Positions 8,528 to 17,185 are shown, numbered from the stretch's first letter. The stretch is 64,000 nt of DNA from Zoogloea sp041904905 (GCF_041904905.1 NZ_JAYRMI010000011.1:1-64000), one strand, 5' to 3'. Notes: generated by a model from the sequence alone, not told the origin. Numbers and translations are program-made.

Positions 8528-8624
8528 GGTCCGGGGGCGGTGATGAGGTGGGCTTACGGTACCCGGCGATAGGGCCGGGGAAAATTCGGGTAGTTCGTAC
8601 GCGAAGCCCGTAGGGGTTTCACCT

Positions 8625-8634
8625 GTTACGTAAC
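8625..8634. promoter_or_regulatory. palindrome GTTACGTAAC in divergent promoter region
   Basis: A perfect 10-bp palindrome 46 bases upstream of the kinase start and about 100 bases upstream of the antiporter start. A second palindromic hexamer, CGTACG, lies at 8597-8602. Such a site could bind the FixJ/NarL-type regulator encoded next door; this is inference from position and symmetry. Confidence 0.35.
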
Positions 8635-8680
8635 GCCGGCCGAGGCCTCACAATCGGCTGTCGCCCTCCCTTGCCTGCCT

Positions 8681-10237
8681 GTGTCGCTCCAGCGTCTGCT
8701 CCCGTTCGGATTCGTCGCCCTCTATGTCGCCCTCGACGCGGCGAGTTTCATTCACCCGCTCCACGGGTTGAACATCACGCCCTGGAATCCGGCGCCTGCC
8801 TTGGCGCTGGTGTTTCTTCTGCGCGAGGGGCGCCGGGCGCGCGGATGGGTGATTGTCGCGGTGCTGGCGAGCGAGCTGCTCGTGCGAGGGGTTCCGCTGG
8901 CGTGGTGGCGCAGCCTGCTGTCGGCCCTGATCCTCGCGGGAGGCTACCTGGCGCTGGGCGAGGTGCTCCGGCGACGCATGTCGCCCGGGTCCCTGCTCGA
9001 TGACCGTGCTGCCCTGCTGGGCTGGATGGTGCCGGTGGTGGCGGGCACCTTCATCAACAGCCTGGCCTTTCTCTCGGGTCTGCATGTGCTCGGCCTGCTT
9101 CCGGCGGGGGGCTGGCGAAGCGGCGTACTGCAGTTCTGGGTTGGCGACATGGTCGGCATCGCCGTCGCGATGCCTTTGGCCTGGTGGCTGACGGGGGCGC
9201 AGGGCCGGCGCCTGCTCAAGGCGGCCCTGTTCAGGTGGGAGACGCTGGGGTATGTGCTGCTCAGTCTGGGTGCCCTGTGGGTCGCGTTCGGGGTGGGCGG
9301 CGGGAGCGGGTTCAAGCTTTTTTACTGGTTGTTCGTGCCGATCGCGTGGGCGGCGGCCCGGCAGGGCATGGCGGGGGCCATCGTGTCGGCGACCTTGTTG
9401 CAGATCGGCGTGATCGCTGTCGTGCAATGGCTCGATTTCAGCGCGGTGACAGTCGCCGAGCTGCAGATGCTGGCCTTCGTGATGGCTCTTACCGGGTTTC
9501 TCATCGGGGGCATCGTGGACGAACAGCGAAGGACTAGCGACGAGCTGCGTCAGACCCTGCGCCTTGCCGCCGCGGGCGAGATGGCCGCGGCGCTGGCTCA
9601 TGAGCTCAATCAGCCGCTCACGGCCCTGGGGGCATACGCAGCGGCCTACGACGCCCTCAAGGCGCGGGGCGAGGCCGGCGCCCGGATGGAGGCTGCCGTG
9701 GAGGGCATGCGCGGTGAGGCGCGCCGCGCCGGAAATGTGGTGCAGCGCCTGCGGGATTTCTTCCGCACCGGAGCGACGCGGCTGGAGGACGTGGCGCTCC
9801 CCGGTCTCATCGACGCTGCCTGCGCGCGCTACAGGCGCAAGGCCGAGGAGGCGCAGGTCGTCTTTTCGGTGGCGACGGGGCCGGACATCCGGCTCCTTGC
9901 CGACCCGCTGCAGCTGGAGGTGGTGTTGCGCAACCTGTTGTCCAACGCTTTCGATGCCGTCCTGGCGCCCGGGGTGAGCCCTCGCCGGGTGTCGGTCGGG
10001 GTCGAGCTGCTCGCGGGTGAGCGGGTCTGTATCCGTGTCGAGGATTCGGGCCCGGGCCTCGACGCGCAGAAGCTGGAATGCATCTTTGAATCCTTTTGTT
10101 CCGACAAGGCCAGCGGGATGGGCTTGGGGCTGGCGATCAGCCGGGCCATCGCCGAGGCGCATGGGGGCAGGCTGTGGGCCGAAGCTGCCGACCATGGGCT
10201 GTTCCGCCTGACCCTGCCGATCCGGGAAGCCCCGTAG
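8681..10237 (+). CDS. MASE1-domain sensor histidine kinase
   Basis: A 518-residue membrane kinase. Residues 1-280 form a MASE1-like sensor with about eight transmembrane helices. A HisKA domain follows with phospho-acceptor H307 in ALAHELNQPLTALG, then a HATPase domain with N-box LLSNAFDAV, G1 EDSGPGLD and G2 GMGLGLAIS; all catalytic motifs are intact. No ATG precedes the first helix, so the GTG at 8681 is used. The partner is the FixJ-family regulator 2 bases downstream. The MASE1 signal is unknown. Divergence from a Na+/H+ antiporter hints at an ion or energy-state cue, but that is inference. Confidence 0.88.
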   Translation: MSLQRLLPFGFVALYVALDAASFIHPLHGLNITPWNPAPALALVFLLREGRRARGWVIVAVLASELLVRGVPLAWWRSLLSALILAGGYLALGEVLRRRMSPGSLLDDRAALLGWMVPVVAGTFINSLAFLSGLHVLGLLPAGGWRSGVLQFWVGDMVGIAVAMPLAWWLTGAQGRRLLKAALFRWETLGYVLLSLGALWVAFGVGGGSGFKLFYWLFVPIAWAAARQGMAGAIVSATLLQIGVIAVVQWLDFSAVTVAELQMLAFVMALTGFLIGGIVDEQRRTSDELRQTLRLAAAGEMAAALAHELNQPLTALGAYAAAYDALKARGEAGARMEAAVEGMRGEARRAGNVVQRLRDFFRTGATRLEDVALPGLIDAACARYRRKAEEAQVVFSVATGPDIRLLADPLQLEVVLRNLLSNAFDAVLAPGVSPRRVSVGVELLAGERVCIRVEDSGPGLDAQKLECIFESFCSDKASGMGLGLAISRAIAEAHGGRLWAEAADHGLFRLTLPIREAP

Positions 10238-10239
10238 CC

Positions 10240-10839
10240 ATGACCGACAATCTGACTGTTTTCATTGTGGACGACGACCCTTCGGTGCGCGATGCACTTG
10301 GGCTGTTGCTGGGGATTCACGACCACCGGGTGGCCTTGTTCGCCGACGCGGACAGCTTTCTGCGTGCCTTCAAGGCGCACTGGCGGGGCTGTCTGCTCCT
10401 CGACATCCGGATGCCGGGCATGGATGGGCTCACGCTTCAGCGCAAACTGCAGGCGCTGGGGGCGAGCCTGCCGGTGGTCATCATGACCGGTCATGGCGAC
10501 GTGGATTCCGCGCGGTCGGCGTTTCGGGCGCTGGCGGTGGATTTCCTGGAGAAGCCCCTCGACGAGTCGCGCCTGCTGGCGGCCATCGGGGAGGCCTTCG
10601 TTCGCCAGCGTCAGACGGTGGTGGCGACCGCGAGCCGGGATGAGGCGCAGCGCCTCATCGATGGGCTGACCCCGCGCGAGCGCGAGGTGATGGAGCGGGT
10701 GGTGGCGGGCCGTCACAACCGGGAGATCGCCGCCGAACTGGCGATCAGCCCGCGCACCGTCGAGGTTCATAAGGCGCGGATGATGGACAAGCTGGGGGTG
10801 AGCAGCGTGGCGGAGCTGGTGCGTCTCAGTCTGGGCTGA
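10240..10839 (+). CDS. FixJ/NarL-family response regulator
   Basis: A 199-residue regulator. The receiver domain (1-120) has the acidic pair D11/D12, phospho-acceptor D55 in LLLDIRMPG, the switch Thr in MTGHGD and Lys in EKPLDES. A LuxR-type HTH follows at 135-195: LTPREREVMERVVAG, then NREIAAELAISPRTVEVHKARMMDKLG. The spacing of only 2 bases from the MASE1 kinase stop marks a cognate pair. A perfect TACGTA-core palindrome upstream of the kinase could be its site. Full length for FixJ-type proteins. Confidence 0.92.
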   Translation: MTDNLTVFIVDDDPSVRDALGLLLGIHDHRVALFADADSFLRAFKAHWRGCLLLDIRMPGMDGLTLQRKLQALGASLPVVIMTGHGDVDSARSAFRALAVDFLEKPLDESRLLAAIGEAFVRQRQTVVATASRDEAQRLIDGLTPREREVMERVVAGRHNREIAAELAISPRTVEVHKARMMDKLGVSSVAELVRLSLG

Positions 10840-10885
10840 GGCGGGCGTTCCCGGTTCGGCCGGTGTGAATGACGGACGCCGGTGG

Positions 10886-10913
10886 GCACGGGGGCCTTCG
10901 CGGCGCCCCGTGC
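10886..10913. terminator. hairpin between convergent genes
   Basis: GCACGGGG and CCCCGTGC form eight perfect pairs, extended by GCC/GGC across a one-base internal mismatch, with a short loop TTCGC. It lies between the regulator stop (10839) and the stop of the convergent amidohydrolase-like gene (10933), so it may serve both directions. There is no long T-tract. Confidence 0.45.
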
Positions 10914-10932
10914 GTTTGCCTTGGCGGGTGGT

Positions 10933-12834
10933 TCAGCGGGTGATGGGCACGCCGCCGTCGGGGCCGCCGAACACCGTCGCGCCTTCCTTCACCACGCCGG
11001 TGACGCGGATCTCGCCCAGCTTGTCGGCGGGCGTCTTGAGGGGGTTGGCCGACAGCACGGTGATGTCCGCCAGCTTGCCGGCGGCGATGCTGCCCTTGGT
11101 CTTCTCTTCGCCAAGCTGCCGGGCGGGCAGCACGGTGAGGGCCTTCAGCGCGTCCAGGGGGGCGAGCTGCCGGTCCTCGCCCACCGGGCGCTTGACCGCC
11201 GCAGCCATCGCGCCGAAGGGGGATGGGGCGGTGAGGGCGGGGTCGGCGTGGAGCAGGGTGACGATGCCGCGCTGGTGGGCGGTGCCCGCCGGGGCGAAGC
11301 GGGCGGTGCGCTCCGGCCCCAGCAGGTAATCGGCCAGCGCGGGCTTCGAGAGCACCAGCCGCTGGGGCGCGAAGCTTACGCTGGCGCCGGCTTCTTTGAG
11401 GGCGTCGAGCTGGTCGTCGCGGAGGGTCTGGGCGCCCACCAGCAGCGGGCGGCGATCTTTGGCCGGGTGTCTGGCGGCGGCCGCGCGGATGGCGCCGATG
11501 AACTGGTCGATGGCGGCGTCGCCGTTGGCCTGCACGGCCACCTGCCAGCCGTTGGCCCAGGCGCGGGTGGCGAGGTCGGTGGCGACTTCATCCGTCGCGC
11601 CGGGGTAGCCGGCGAACTTGGTGCGCTTGCCCGGCGGCGGCAGCTGGTAGGGCTGGGTGAGCCAGGCGCTGCGGTCTTCGGCCACGCCATCCAGCGCGAA
11701 GGACACGCCGGCCAGGCGCAGGCGGTTCTTGTAGTACCTGGGCCCGATGCTCTTGTGGCCCTTGAGCACGCTGCCGGCGCTGGCGAGGTCGGCGTAGAAG
11801 GCCACGTCGAGCTTGAGGAGGCCGGCATCCGCCGCCTGGGTGTACAGCGCGAGGTCGTCCGGCGTGGCGCGGGCCTCGACGGCGGTGGTGTAGCCGCTTT
11901 CCAGCATGAGGCTCTGGCCCTGCTGGATCATGGCCATCCGCTCGTCCTTCGAGAGCTGGGGCAGGCTGCCCAGCAGGGCGACGGCCGCGGCGCCGTCGAG
12001 CACGCCGTCGGGCTCCTTCGAGCCCGGCCAGCGGCCGATGCTGCCACCCGGCGGGTCGATGCTGTCGCGGGTGATGCCGGCGAGCTTGAGCGCCTCGCTG
12101 TTGGCCACCACCTGGCGGCCCGAGGCATGGACGATCAGCACCGGCTTGTCGCGGGAGACGCTGTCGAGGTCGCTGCGGTTGAGGGGGCGCTGCTCGCGCA
12201 GGCGGCTGTCGTCGTAGCCGACGCCGACGATCCAGCCGAAGCGCTGGGCCAGATCGCCGCGGCTCCAGTCGCGCAGGGCGCGCAGGACGCCGTTCACGTC
12301 GGTCACGGTGCCTTCCGGCGGCGACTGCAGCTGGGCCGCCACGGTGGCGAGGCCCAGGCGCGACATCTGGCCCCAGGCGTCGACGAAGCCCGGCACCACG
12401 GTCTTGCCGGCCAGATCCACCACTTCGGTGCCGTCGCTCTTCCAGCGGGCGAGAATGTCCTTGCTCTTGCCCACCGCGATGATCTTCGTGCCCTTGATGG
12501 CGATGGCCTGGGCGCTGGGGCGCTTGTCGTCGAGGGTGATGATGTCGCCGTTGGTGAGGATGATGTCCGACAGGGGCGGCGGGGGCGGTGCCGGGGGCGG
12601 GGCGTTGGGGTCGGCCGGGGCGGCGGGGCCGGCGGTGGCGACGGGCGCGGCTGCAGGGGGGGAGGCCGGGGTCGTGGGCGGGGCCGGTTTTGCGGTGGCG
12701 GGCGGTGCGACGGCCGGCGTGGGGGCGGGCTTGGCCGCCGGCGTCTGAGCCAGCAGGGTGGGCGCGGCCAGGGCCAGGGCGGTGGCCACGACGAGCGGGC
12801 GCATCGACTGCGGGAAAGTGGGGATGGATCTCAT
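10933..12834 (-). CDS. exported amidohydrolase-fold protein lacking metal-ligand histidines
   Basis: A 633-residue protein built like the YtcJ (Amidohydro_3) family. A signal peptide (1-30, ALAAPTLLAQ) is followed by an Ala/Pro-rich linker (31-88), then the family fold from DIILTNGDIITLDD to the C-terminal GSIAAGKLADITVLS sandwich. The scaffold is clear but the catalytic histidines are not: the PGF(I/V)DAHxH motif reads PGFVDAWGQ (W154, Q156), the SGH segment reads SGR240, the HaiGD segment reads QANGD (Q435), and EHAQ reads VGAQ (G467). It is therefore probably a non-catalytic periplasmic protein, perhaps binding a ligand. The ATG at 12834 has CGGAG 8 bases upstream. Monocistronic. Confidence 0.8.
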   Translation of the reverse strand: MRSIPTFPQSMRPLVVATALALAAPTLLAQTPAAKPAPTPAVAPPATAKPAPPTTPASPPAAAPVATAGPAAPADPNAPPPAPPPPPLSDIILTNGDIITLDDKRPSAQAIAIKGTKIIAVGKSKDILARWKSDGTEVVDLAGKTVVPGFVDAWGQMSRLGLATVAAQLQSPPEGTVTDVNGVLRALRDWSRGDLAQRFGWIVGVGYDDSRLREQRPLNRSDLDSVSRDKPVLIVHASGRQVVANSEALKLAGITRDSIDPPGGSIGRWPGSKEPDGVLDGAAAVALLGSLPQLSKDERMAMIQQGQSLMLESGYTTAVEARATPDDLALYTQAADAGLLKLDVAFYADLASAGSVLKGHKSIGPRYYKNRLRLAGVSFALDGVAEDRSAWLTQPYQLPPPGKRTKFAGYPGATDEVATDLATRAWANGWQVAVQANGDAAIDQFIGAIRAAAARHPAKDRRPLLVGAQTLRDDQLDALKEAGASVSFAPQRLVLSKPALADYLLGPERTARFAPAGTAHQRGIVTLLHADPALTAPSPFGAMAAAVKRPVGEDRQLAPLDALKALTVLPARQLGEEKTKGSIAAGKLADITVLSANPLKTPADKLGEIRVTGVVKEGATVFGGPDGGVPITR

Positions 12835-12970
12835 GAGCGCTACTCCGGAAGACGCAAGGGCCGGCGGCGCGAGAGGCCACGGCCAACCCGTCGAGCATAG
12901 CATCGGCGCCGCGCTGTTCCCGTGACGGGCTTGGGGATCGGGCGCTCGGCCAACAATCGTCACACTTGGC

Positions 12971-12992
12971 GGCGGGCTGCCGTGAGCCCGCC
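12971..12992 (-). terminator. hairpin after the 89-aa membrane protein gene
   Basis: An 8-bp perfect stem (GGCGGGCT with AGCCCGCC) around a 6-base loop, starting 10 bases past the stop of the minus-strand gene that ends at 13002. It lacks a strong T-tract, so termination is only likely. Confidence 0.4.
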
Positions 12993-13001
12993 GTGGGGCG
13001 G

Positions 13002-13271
13002 CTAGCGGTTGGGCGGGGGCGGGCCGGCGGTGTCGTCGTCGGGCCGGTCGGCGAAGACCTCGTCGCGAAGAAAGGCGGCGAGCAGGGCCAGTGGAGCGCC
13101 CACGACCACGTAGAAGAGGACGGCCAGAACCGGCGTGAGGCCGATGTTGTAAAGGCAGGCCTCGTGGCTGCCTTCCTGGCAGGACCAGAAGGCCGTGCCG
13201 ATGGCGCCGAAGATGACGAGGGTGGCGGCGGCGAGCAGGTATTGCGTGTCGTGCTTTGCGGAGGGTTTCAT
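13002..13271 (-). CDS. small two-helix membrane protein, hypothetical
   Basis: An 89-residue protein with two hydrophobic helices: YLLAAATLVIFGAIGTAFW and LTPVLAVLFYVVVGAPLALLAAF. The short loop between them holds two cysteines (SCQEGSHEAC), which could form a disulfide if it faces the periplasm. The C-terminal tail is acidic, then Pro-rich. The ATG at 13271 gives a short polar N-terminus; the longer frame adds low-complexity sequence. No family is recognised. It is followed by a hairpin and lies upstream of the amidohydrolase-like gene on the same strand. Confidence 0.6.
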   Translation of the reverse strand: MKPSAKHDTQYLLAAATLVIFGAIGTAFWSCQEGSHEACLYNIGLTPVLAVLFYVVVGAPLALLAAFLRDEVFADRPDDDTAGPPPPNR

Positions 13272-13354
13272 GGGTTGGGCTCCGTCCGGGCGGCGGCTGG
13301 AAGCCGGCCCGGAAAGTATGCGCCGGGGCGGCGTCGCCGGCCAGCGCGCGGCGA

Positions 13355-13768
13355 TCAGCCCATCACCGTGACCACCACCCGCCGGGTGTGGCGTTGGGCC
13401 CGGTGCTCCCACAGGAAGATGCCCTGCCAGGTGCCCAGCAGCAGGCGGCCGCCGCCCACCGGCACGGTGAGGCTCACCGCCGAGAGGGCGCTGCGGGCGT
13501 GGGCGGCCATGTCGTCGTCGCCTTCCAGGTTGTGGCGGTAGGCGGGGTCGCCGTCGGGGGCGAGGCGGGCGAACACGGTTTCCAGATCGCGCTGTACGTC
13601 CGGGTCGGCGTTTTCGGTGATGAGCAGGGCGCAGCTGGTGTGCTGCACGAAGACGTGGGCGAGCCCGCAGTCGATGCCGGCGGCGCGGACGACCTCGGCC
13701 ACGGCGGCGGTGATGTCCCGGGTGGCGCGGGGCTGGGTGGTGAGGCTGAGGATCTGCTGGTGGGGCAT
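13355..13768 (-). CDS. YjbQ/UPF0047 family protein (secondary thiamine-phosphate synthase type)
   Basis: A 137-residue member of the YjbQ family. Conserved elements are the FVQHTSCALLITENAD segment with the invariant His, the HNLEGDDDMAAHARSAL stretch, and the C-terminal GTWQGIFLWEHR. E. coli YjbQ can make thiamine phosphate weakly, but its main role is not settled. The start at 13768 gives the usual family length. It lies 25 bases downstream of the zinc-ribbon membrane protein stop on the same strand and may share its transcript. Confidence 0.9.
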   Translation of the reverse strand: MPHQQILSLTTQPRATRDITAAVAEVVRAAGIDCGLAHVFVQHTSCALLITENADPDVQRDLETVFARLAPDGDPAYRHNLEGDDDMAAHARSALSAVSLTVPVGGGRLLLGTWQGIFLWEHRAQRHTRRVVVTVMG

Positions 13769-13793
13769 GGGGGCGCGGGTGGGCAGGTGGGGG

Positions 13794-15008
13794 TCAGCCT
13801 TCGGCAGGCTGGCCGCAGTGGCGGCAGAACGGGGCGTGACGGTGCATCGCTTGCTGGCAGTGGGCGCAGGGGCGGAGCTGGGCGTAGCCGCAGAAGGGGC
13901 AGGCGGCCGATTCGGCGGGCAGGTGGCGCCCGCAGCGCTGGCATTCGCCGCGCTGGATGCGGCGTTCGAGCAGGCGCTCGCGGGAGAACAGTTTCTTCTG
14001 GAAGAGGTGGATCAGCAGCAGGGCCCCGGCCACGGCGGCGGCCATCGTGAGGTAGTGCCAGAGGGCCACCAGCTTGAAGGCTTCCAGGAACGCGAAGAGG
14101 CTGGCGAGCAGCTGGCGCGGGACGATGTGGTAGAGGGTTTCGATGAGCTTGGCGAGGATCGGGATGGCGCTGACCGCCAGCAGATGGGCCGAGACGAGGG
14201 TCTGCAGGCCGTGGCCCCGCCGGATGCTGGCGCCGTTCCAGGCGTAGAAGGCGACGAAGAGGGGGAGCAGGAAGATCAGCTGCATGCCGAGCCGCTTCAC
14301 CGGGAACCAGAAGTTGAGCTGGCGCAGGTCGTCCAGGAGCTGCTGGCGCGCGGGTTCCGGCGGGCTTTGCAGGGCGGCCCACAGGGCCCGGACGGCGTCG
14401 TGGGCTTCGATGCTGCCGGTCAGCGTGGCGCTGCGGGCCTTGAGGGCGTCGAGGGCGGCGGCCTTGGCCTGGAAGTCGGCCCGCGAGGCGTCTGTCGGGG
14501 TGGCGCCGGGCGCGCCGCCGGCCATGCGTTCGAGCAGGGCGGTGTCGTAGCTGCCCTTCAGGCGGTCGATCTGCTGCTGCAGCGCGCGGGCTTCCCGCTC
14601 CTGGCTGCGATAGGTGTCGAGGAGGCTGGCGAGGGGCGCGTCGGTCTGGATGCGGTCGATCAGGTCGAGGTAGGGGGCGCACAGGGGGTGGCGGTCGGGC
14701 CGGGTTTCCGGGGGGCGGTGAGGGCTGCTGGCGGCGGTGGAGATGAGCGCGGAGAGGCGATCAAGCCGGTCTGCTGGGTGCCAGTCCCGGTCGATGACCA
14801 GGGCGCGGCAGGTGTGGGGGATGTACTCGTCCGGGGCGGTGAGCTGGCGGGTGTGGGCGGCCAGCCCGTCGAAGATCGAGGCGAGGATGAAGAGGTCGAG
14901 AAACACCACGATGAGCAGCGTGGCGCGCCCGAGGGGCTGGTCGTCGAGGCGGGTGAGGCGCTGCGTGGCGCGCCCAAGGGCGTGCTTGAGGGTTTGCGTC
15001 AGGTTCAT
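13794..15008 (-). CDS. membrane protein with C-terminal double zinc ribbon
   Basis: A 404-residue protein. One N-terminal helix (residues 28-50) is followed by a soluble segment including a long helical, probably coiled-coil, stretch at 150-230. Three further hydrophobic helices lie between about 245 and 340. The C-terminus holds four CxxC knuckles (C356/C359, C370/C373, C381/C384, C395/C398), a double zinc ribbon. The ATG at 15008 is chosen because the upstream part of the frame is Arg/Pro-rich and overlaps an untranslated region. Function unknown; the ribbon suggests a protein- or nucleic-acid-binding role on the cytoplasmic side. Confidence 0.72.
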   Translation of the reverse strand: MNLTQTLKHALGRATQRLTRLDDQPLGRATLLIVVFLDLFILASIFDGLAAHTRQLTAPDEYIPHTCRALVIDRDWHPADRLDRLSALISTAASSPHRPPETRPDRHPLCAPYLDLIDRIQTDAPLASLLDTYRSQEREARALQQQIDRLKGSYDTALLERMAGGAPGATPTDASRADFQAKAAALDALKARSATLTGSIEAHDAVRALWAALQSPPEPARQQLLDDLRQLNFWFPVKRLGMQLIFLLPLFVAFYAWNGASIRRGHGLQTLVSAHLLAVSAIPILAKLIETLYHIVPRQLLASLFAFLEAFKLVALWHYLTMAAAVAGALLLIHLFQKKLFSRERLLERRIQRGECQRCGRHLPAESAACPFCGYAQLRPCAHCQQAMHRHAPFCRHCGQPAEG

Positions 15009-15111
15009 GGCGGCCTCTGCGCGGTCGGGGGGCGGGACCGGTTTACGCCGCGCAGGGCGGGCGGTCAAGTCGCGTTGGCACGCGGTGTGCGAGGGGCGTC
15101 GGGCGGTGGTC

Positions 15112-15138
15112 AAAAAAACGGCGCCCTGGGGGCGCCGT
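15112..15138 (-). terminator. intrinsic terminator of actP transcript
   Basis: Read on the minus strand, a 9-bp GC stem (ACGGCGCCC with GGGCGCCGT, loop CCA) runs straight into seven T. It is 69 bases past the actP stop and is one of the clearest terminators in the window. Confidence 0.88.
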
Positions 15139-15179
15139 GTAAAGATCTCCTGGGAGGGAGAAGAGAAGACACTCGGTGA

Positions 15180-15200
15180 GGCCGGGCGGAGCGCCCGGCC
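15180..15200 (-). terminator. GC-rich hairpin just after actP
   Basis: A perfect 9-bp stem (GGCCGGGCG with CGCCCGGCC) with a 3-base loop, starting 6 bases after the actP stop on the minus strand. It has no T-tract of its own and precedes the strong terminator at 15112-15138. It probably protects the mRNA 3' end. Confidence 0.5.
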
Positions 15201-15206
15201 GTTTGC

Positions 15207-16877
15207 TTAGTGGGCGCTGGCCGAGGCGGCGCCGATGCCGGTCTGGGAGCGGACGTACTGGTCGTCGTAGCCAGCCTTGTCGATCTTGGAGCGGGCGCTG
15301 CTGTCGGTCACCGAGAACAGCCAGGTGAAGAAGAAGGCCAGCGGCATCGAGAACAGGGCAGGCTGCTCGTACGGGAAGATCGGCGCGGCGTTGCCGAGCA
15401 CCACCACCCACACGGCCTTGGACAGCACCACGAAGCTCACCGCAGAGATCAGGCCAGCCAGGCCGCCCAGCAGGGCGCCGCGGGTGGTCAGACCCTTCCA
15501 GTACATCGACAGGATCAGGATCGGGAAGTTGGTAGAGGCGGCGATGCCGAAGGTCAGGCCGACGAGGAAGGCGATGTTCTGCTTCTCGAACATGATGCCC
15601 AGCAGCACGGCCACCACGCCCAGGGCGATGGTGGACAGCTTGGAGACGCGCATCTCTTCGCTCTCGCTGGCGGTGCCCTTGCGGATCACGCGAGCGTAGA
15701 TGTCGTGGGCGATGGAGGAGGCGCCGGCCAGGGCCAGGCCCGAGACCACAGCCAGGATGGTGGCGAACGCAACCGCCGACATGAAGCCCAGGAACAGGTT
15801 GCCGCCAACGGCCTTGGACAGGTGCATCACCGGCATGTTGCCGCCGCCGATGAGCTTGCCGCCCAGGTTGCCGCCTTCGTAGAACTCGGGGTTCTGGCCG
15901 ACGATCACGATGGCCATCAGGCCCAGGGCGCACACCACCATGAAGAAGTAGCCGATGCAGCCGCTGGCCACGAAGACGCTCTTGCGGGCTTCCTTGGCGT
16001 TGGGCACGGTGAAGAAGCGCATCATGATGTGGGGCAGGCCGGCGGTGCCGAACACGAGACCCAGCGACAGGGACACGGCGGTGATCGGGTCGGCCATCAG
16101 CGAGCCGGTGCCCATGATCTTGATGCCGTCCTTGTGCACTTCAACCGCCTTCTGGGCCGCGGTTTCGAGGCTGAAACCGAACTGGCTGAGGGACAGGAAG
16201 AGCAGTACGGTGCCGCCGAAGAGCATCAGGCAGGCCTTGATGATCTGTACCCAGGTGGTGGCGATCATGCCGCCGAAGGTGACGTAGACCACCATCAGCA
16301 CGCCCACCACGACCACCGCGGTGGCGTAGTCGAGGCCGAACAGCAGCTTGATGAGCTGGCCGGCGCCGACCATCTGCACGATCAGGTAGAAGCACACCAC
16401 GGTGAGCGAGCCGAAGGCCGCGAAGGTGCGGATGGTGCCCTGGTCGAGACGGTAGGAGGCGATGTCCGCGAAGGTGAACTTGCCCAGGTTGCGCAGGCGC
16501 TCGGCCATCAGGAACAGGATCACCGGCCAGCCGACGAAGAAGCCGATGGCGTAGATGAAGCCGTCGAGGCCCTTGGAGAAGGTCATCGCCGAGAGGCCCA
16601 GCAGGGTGGCGGCGGACATGTAGTCGCCGGCAATCGCGAGGCCGTTCTGGAAGCCGGTGATGCCGCCGCCGGCGGTGTAGAAGTCGGCGGTGGATTTGGT
16701 CCGGCTGGCGGCCCAGTAGGTGATGCCCATCGTGGCCACCACGAAGATGAAGAACATCCCGATGGCGGTGAGGTTGAGGGGCTGCTTCTGGGCTGCGCCT
16801 ACGGCGTCGGCGGCCAGGGCGGCGCCACCGACGAGGGTGGCCGCGAGGGCGGCCAGGAGGTGTTTGCGCTGGATCAC
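15207..16877 (-). CDS. actP: cation/acetate symporter ActP
   Basis: A 556-residue sodium:solute symporter of the ActP branch. An N-terminal signal-like helix ends in ALAADA. About thirteen transmembrane helices follow, with SSS-family segments such as DFYTAGGGITGFQNGLAIAGDYMSAA and GLPHIMMRFFTVPNAKEAR. It takes up acetate and similar short carboxylates across the inner membrane. The start is a GTG at 16877 that overlaps the stop of the DUF485 gene in GTGA, the usual coupling for this pair. Two hairpins follow the stop. With the ETF and acyl-CoA dehydrogenase block upstream, it fits growth on acetate and fatty acids. Confidence 0.93.
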   Translation of the reverse strand: MIQRKHLLAALAATLVGGAALAADAVGAAQKQPLNLTAIGMFFIFVVATMGITYWAASRTKSTADFYTAGGGITGFQNGLAIAGDYMSAATLLGLSAMTFSKGLDGFIYAIGFFVGWPVILFLMAERLRNLGKFTFADIASYRLDQGTIRTFAAFGSLTVVCFYLIVQMVGAGQLIKLLFGLDYATAVVVVGVLMVVYVTFGGMIATTWVQIIKACLMLFGGTVLLFLSLSQFGFSLETAAQKAVEVHKDGIKIMGTGSLMADPITAVSLSLGLVFGTAGLPHIMMRFFTVPNAKEARKSVFVASGCIGYFFMVVCALGLMAIVIVGQNPEFYEGGNLGGKLIGGGNMPVMHLSKAVGGNLFLGFMSAVAFATILAVVSGLALAGASSIAHDIYARVIRKGTASESEEMRVSKLSTIALGVVAVLLGIMFEKQNIAFLVGLTFGIAASTNFPILILSMYWKGLTTRGALLGGLAGLISAVSFVVLSKAVWVVVLGNAAPIFPYEQPALFSMPLAFFFTWLFSVTDSSARSKIDKAGYDDQYVRSQTGIGAASASAH

Positions 16878-17185
16878 TTGGTGGCCTCCCGGACGATTTC
16901 GTTGTTGATGGCGTCGAACTCGCCGTTGGAGCGATTGACGAACCAGCCGGTCAGGAGCCACGAGCCGATGATGATGGCGGCGCCGATGGGCACGCCGATG
17001 GTCAGGGTCGAGCCCGTCGAGATGGGCGTGCGCATGACCTCGGGCGCGAAGGCGACGATCATCATCATCCCGTAGTAGCTGGCCATCACGATGGCCGTGA
17101 GGAGTAGCGCGAAGCGGCTGCGCTTTCCTTCGAGTTCGGCGAACTTGGGGTTCGCCCGGACTTTTTTGTAGATGTCTGCCGACAT
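16874..17185 (-). CDS. DUF485 membrane protein (YjcH-like partner of ActP)
   Basis: A 103-residue protein with two transmembrane helices and the DUF485 pattern: NPKFAELEGKRSRFALLLTA, then YYGMMMIVAFAP, then the second helix and GWFVNRSNGEFDAI. Members are nearly always encoded directly before acetate symporters, as here (4-base GTGA overlap with actP). The start has a strong AAGGAGG 4-8 bases upstream. An accessory role in symporter assembly or stability is commonly assumed, not proven. Confidence 0.93.
   Translation of the reverse strand: MSADIYKKVRANPKFAELEGKRSRFALLLTAIVMASYYGMMMIVAFAPEVMRTPISTGSTLTIGVPIGAAIIIGSWLLTGWFVNRSNGEFDAINNEIVREATK

Noticed and set aside
15210..17075. 621-codon plus-strand frame opposite actP
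   Set aside because: Antisense shadow of actP and DUF485, rich in Gly/His/Asp with no domain or start signal.
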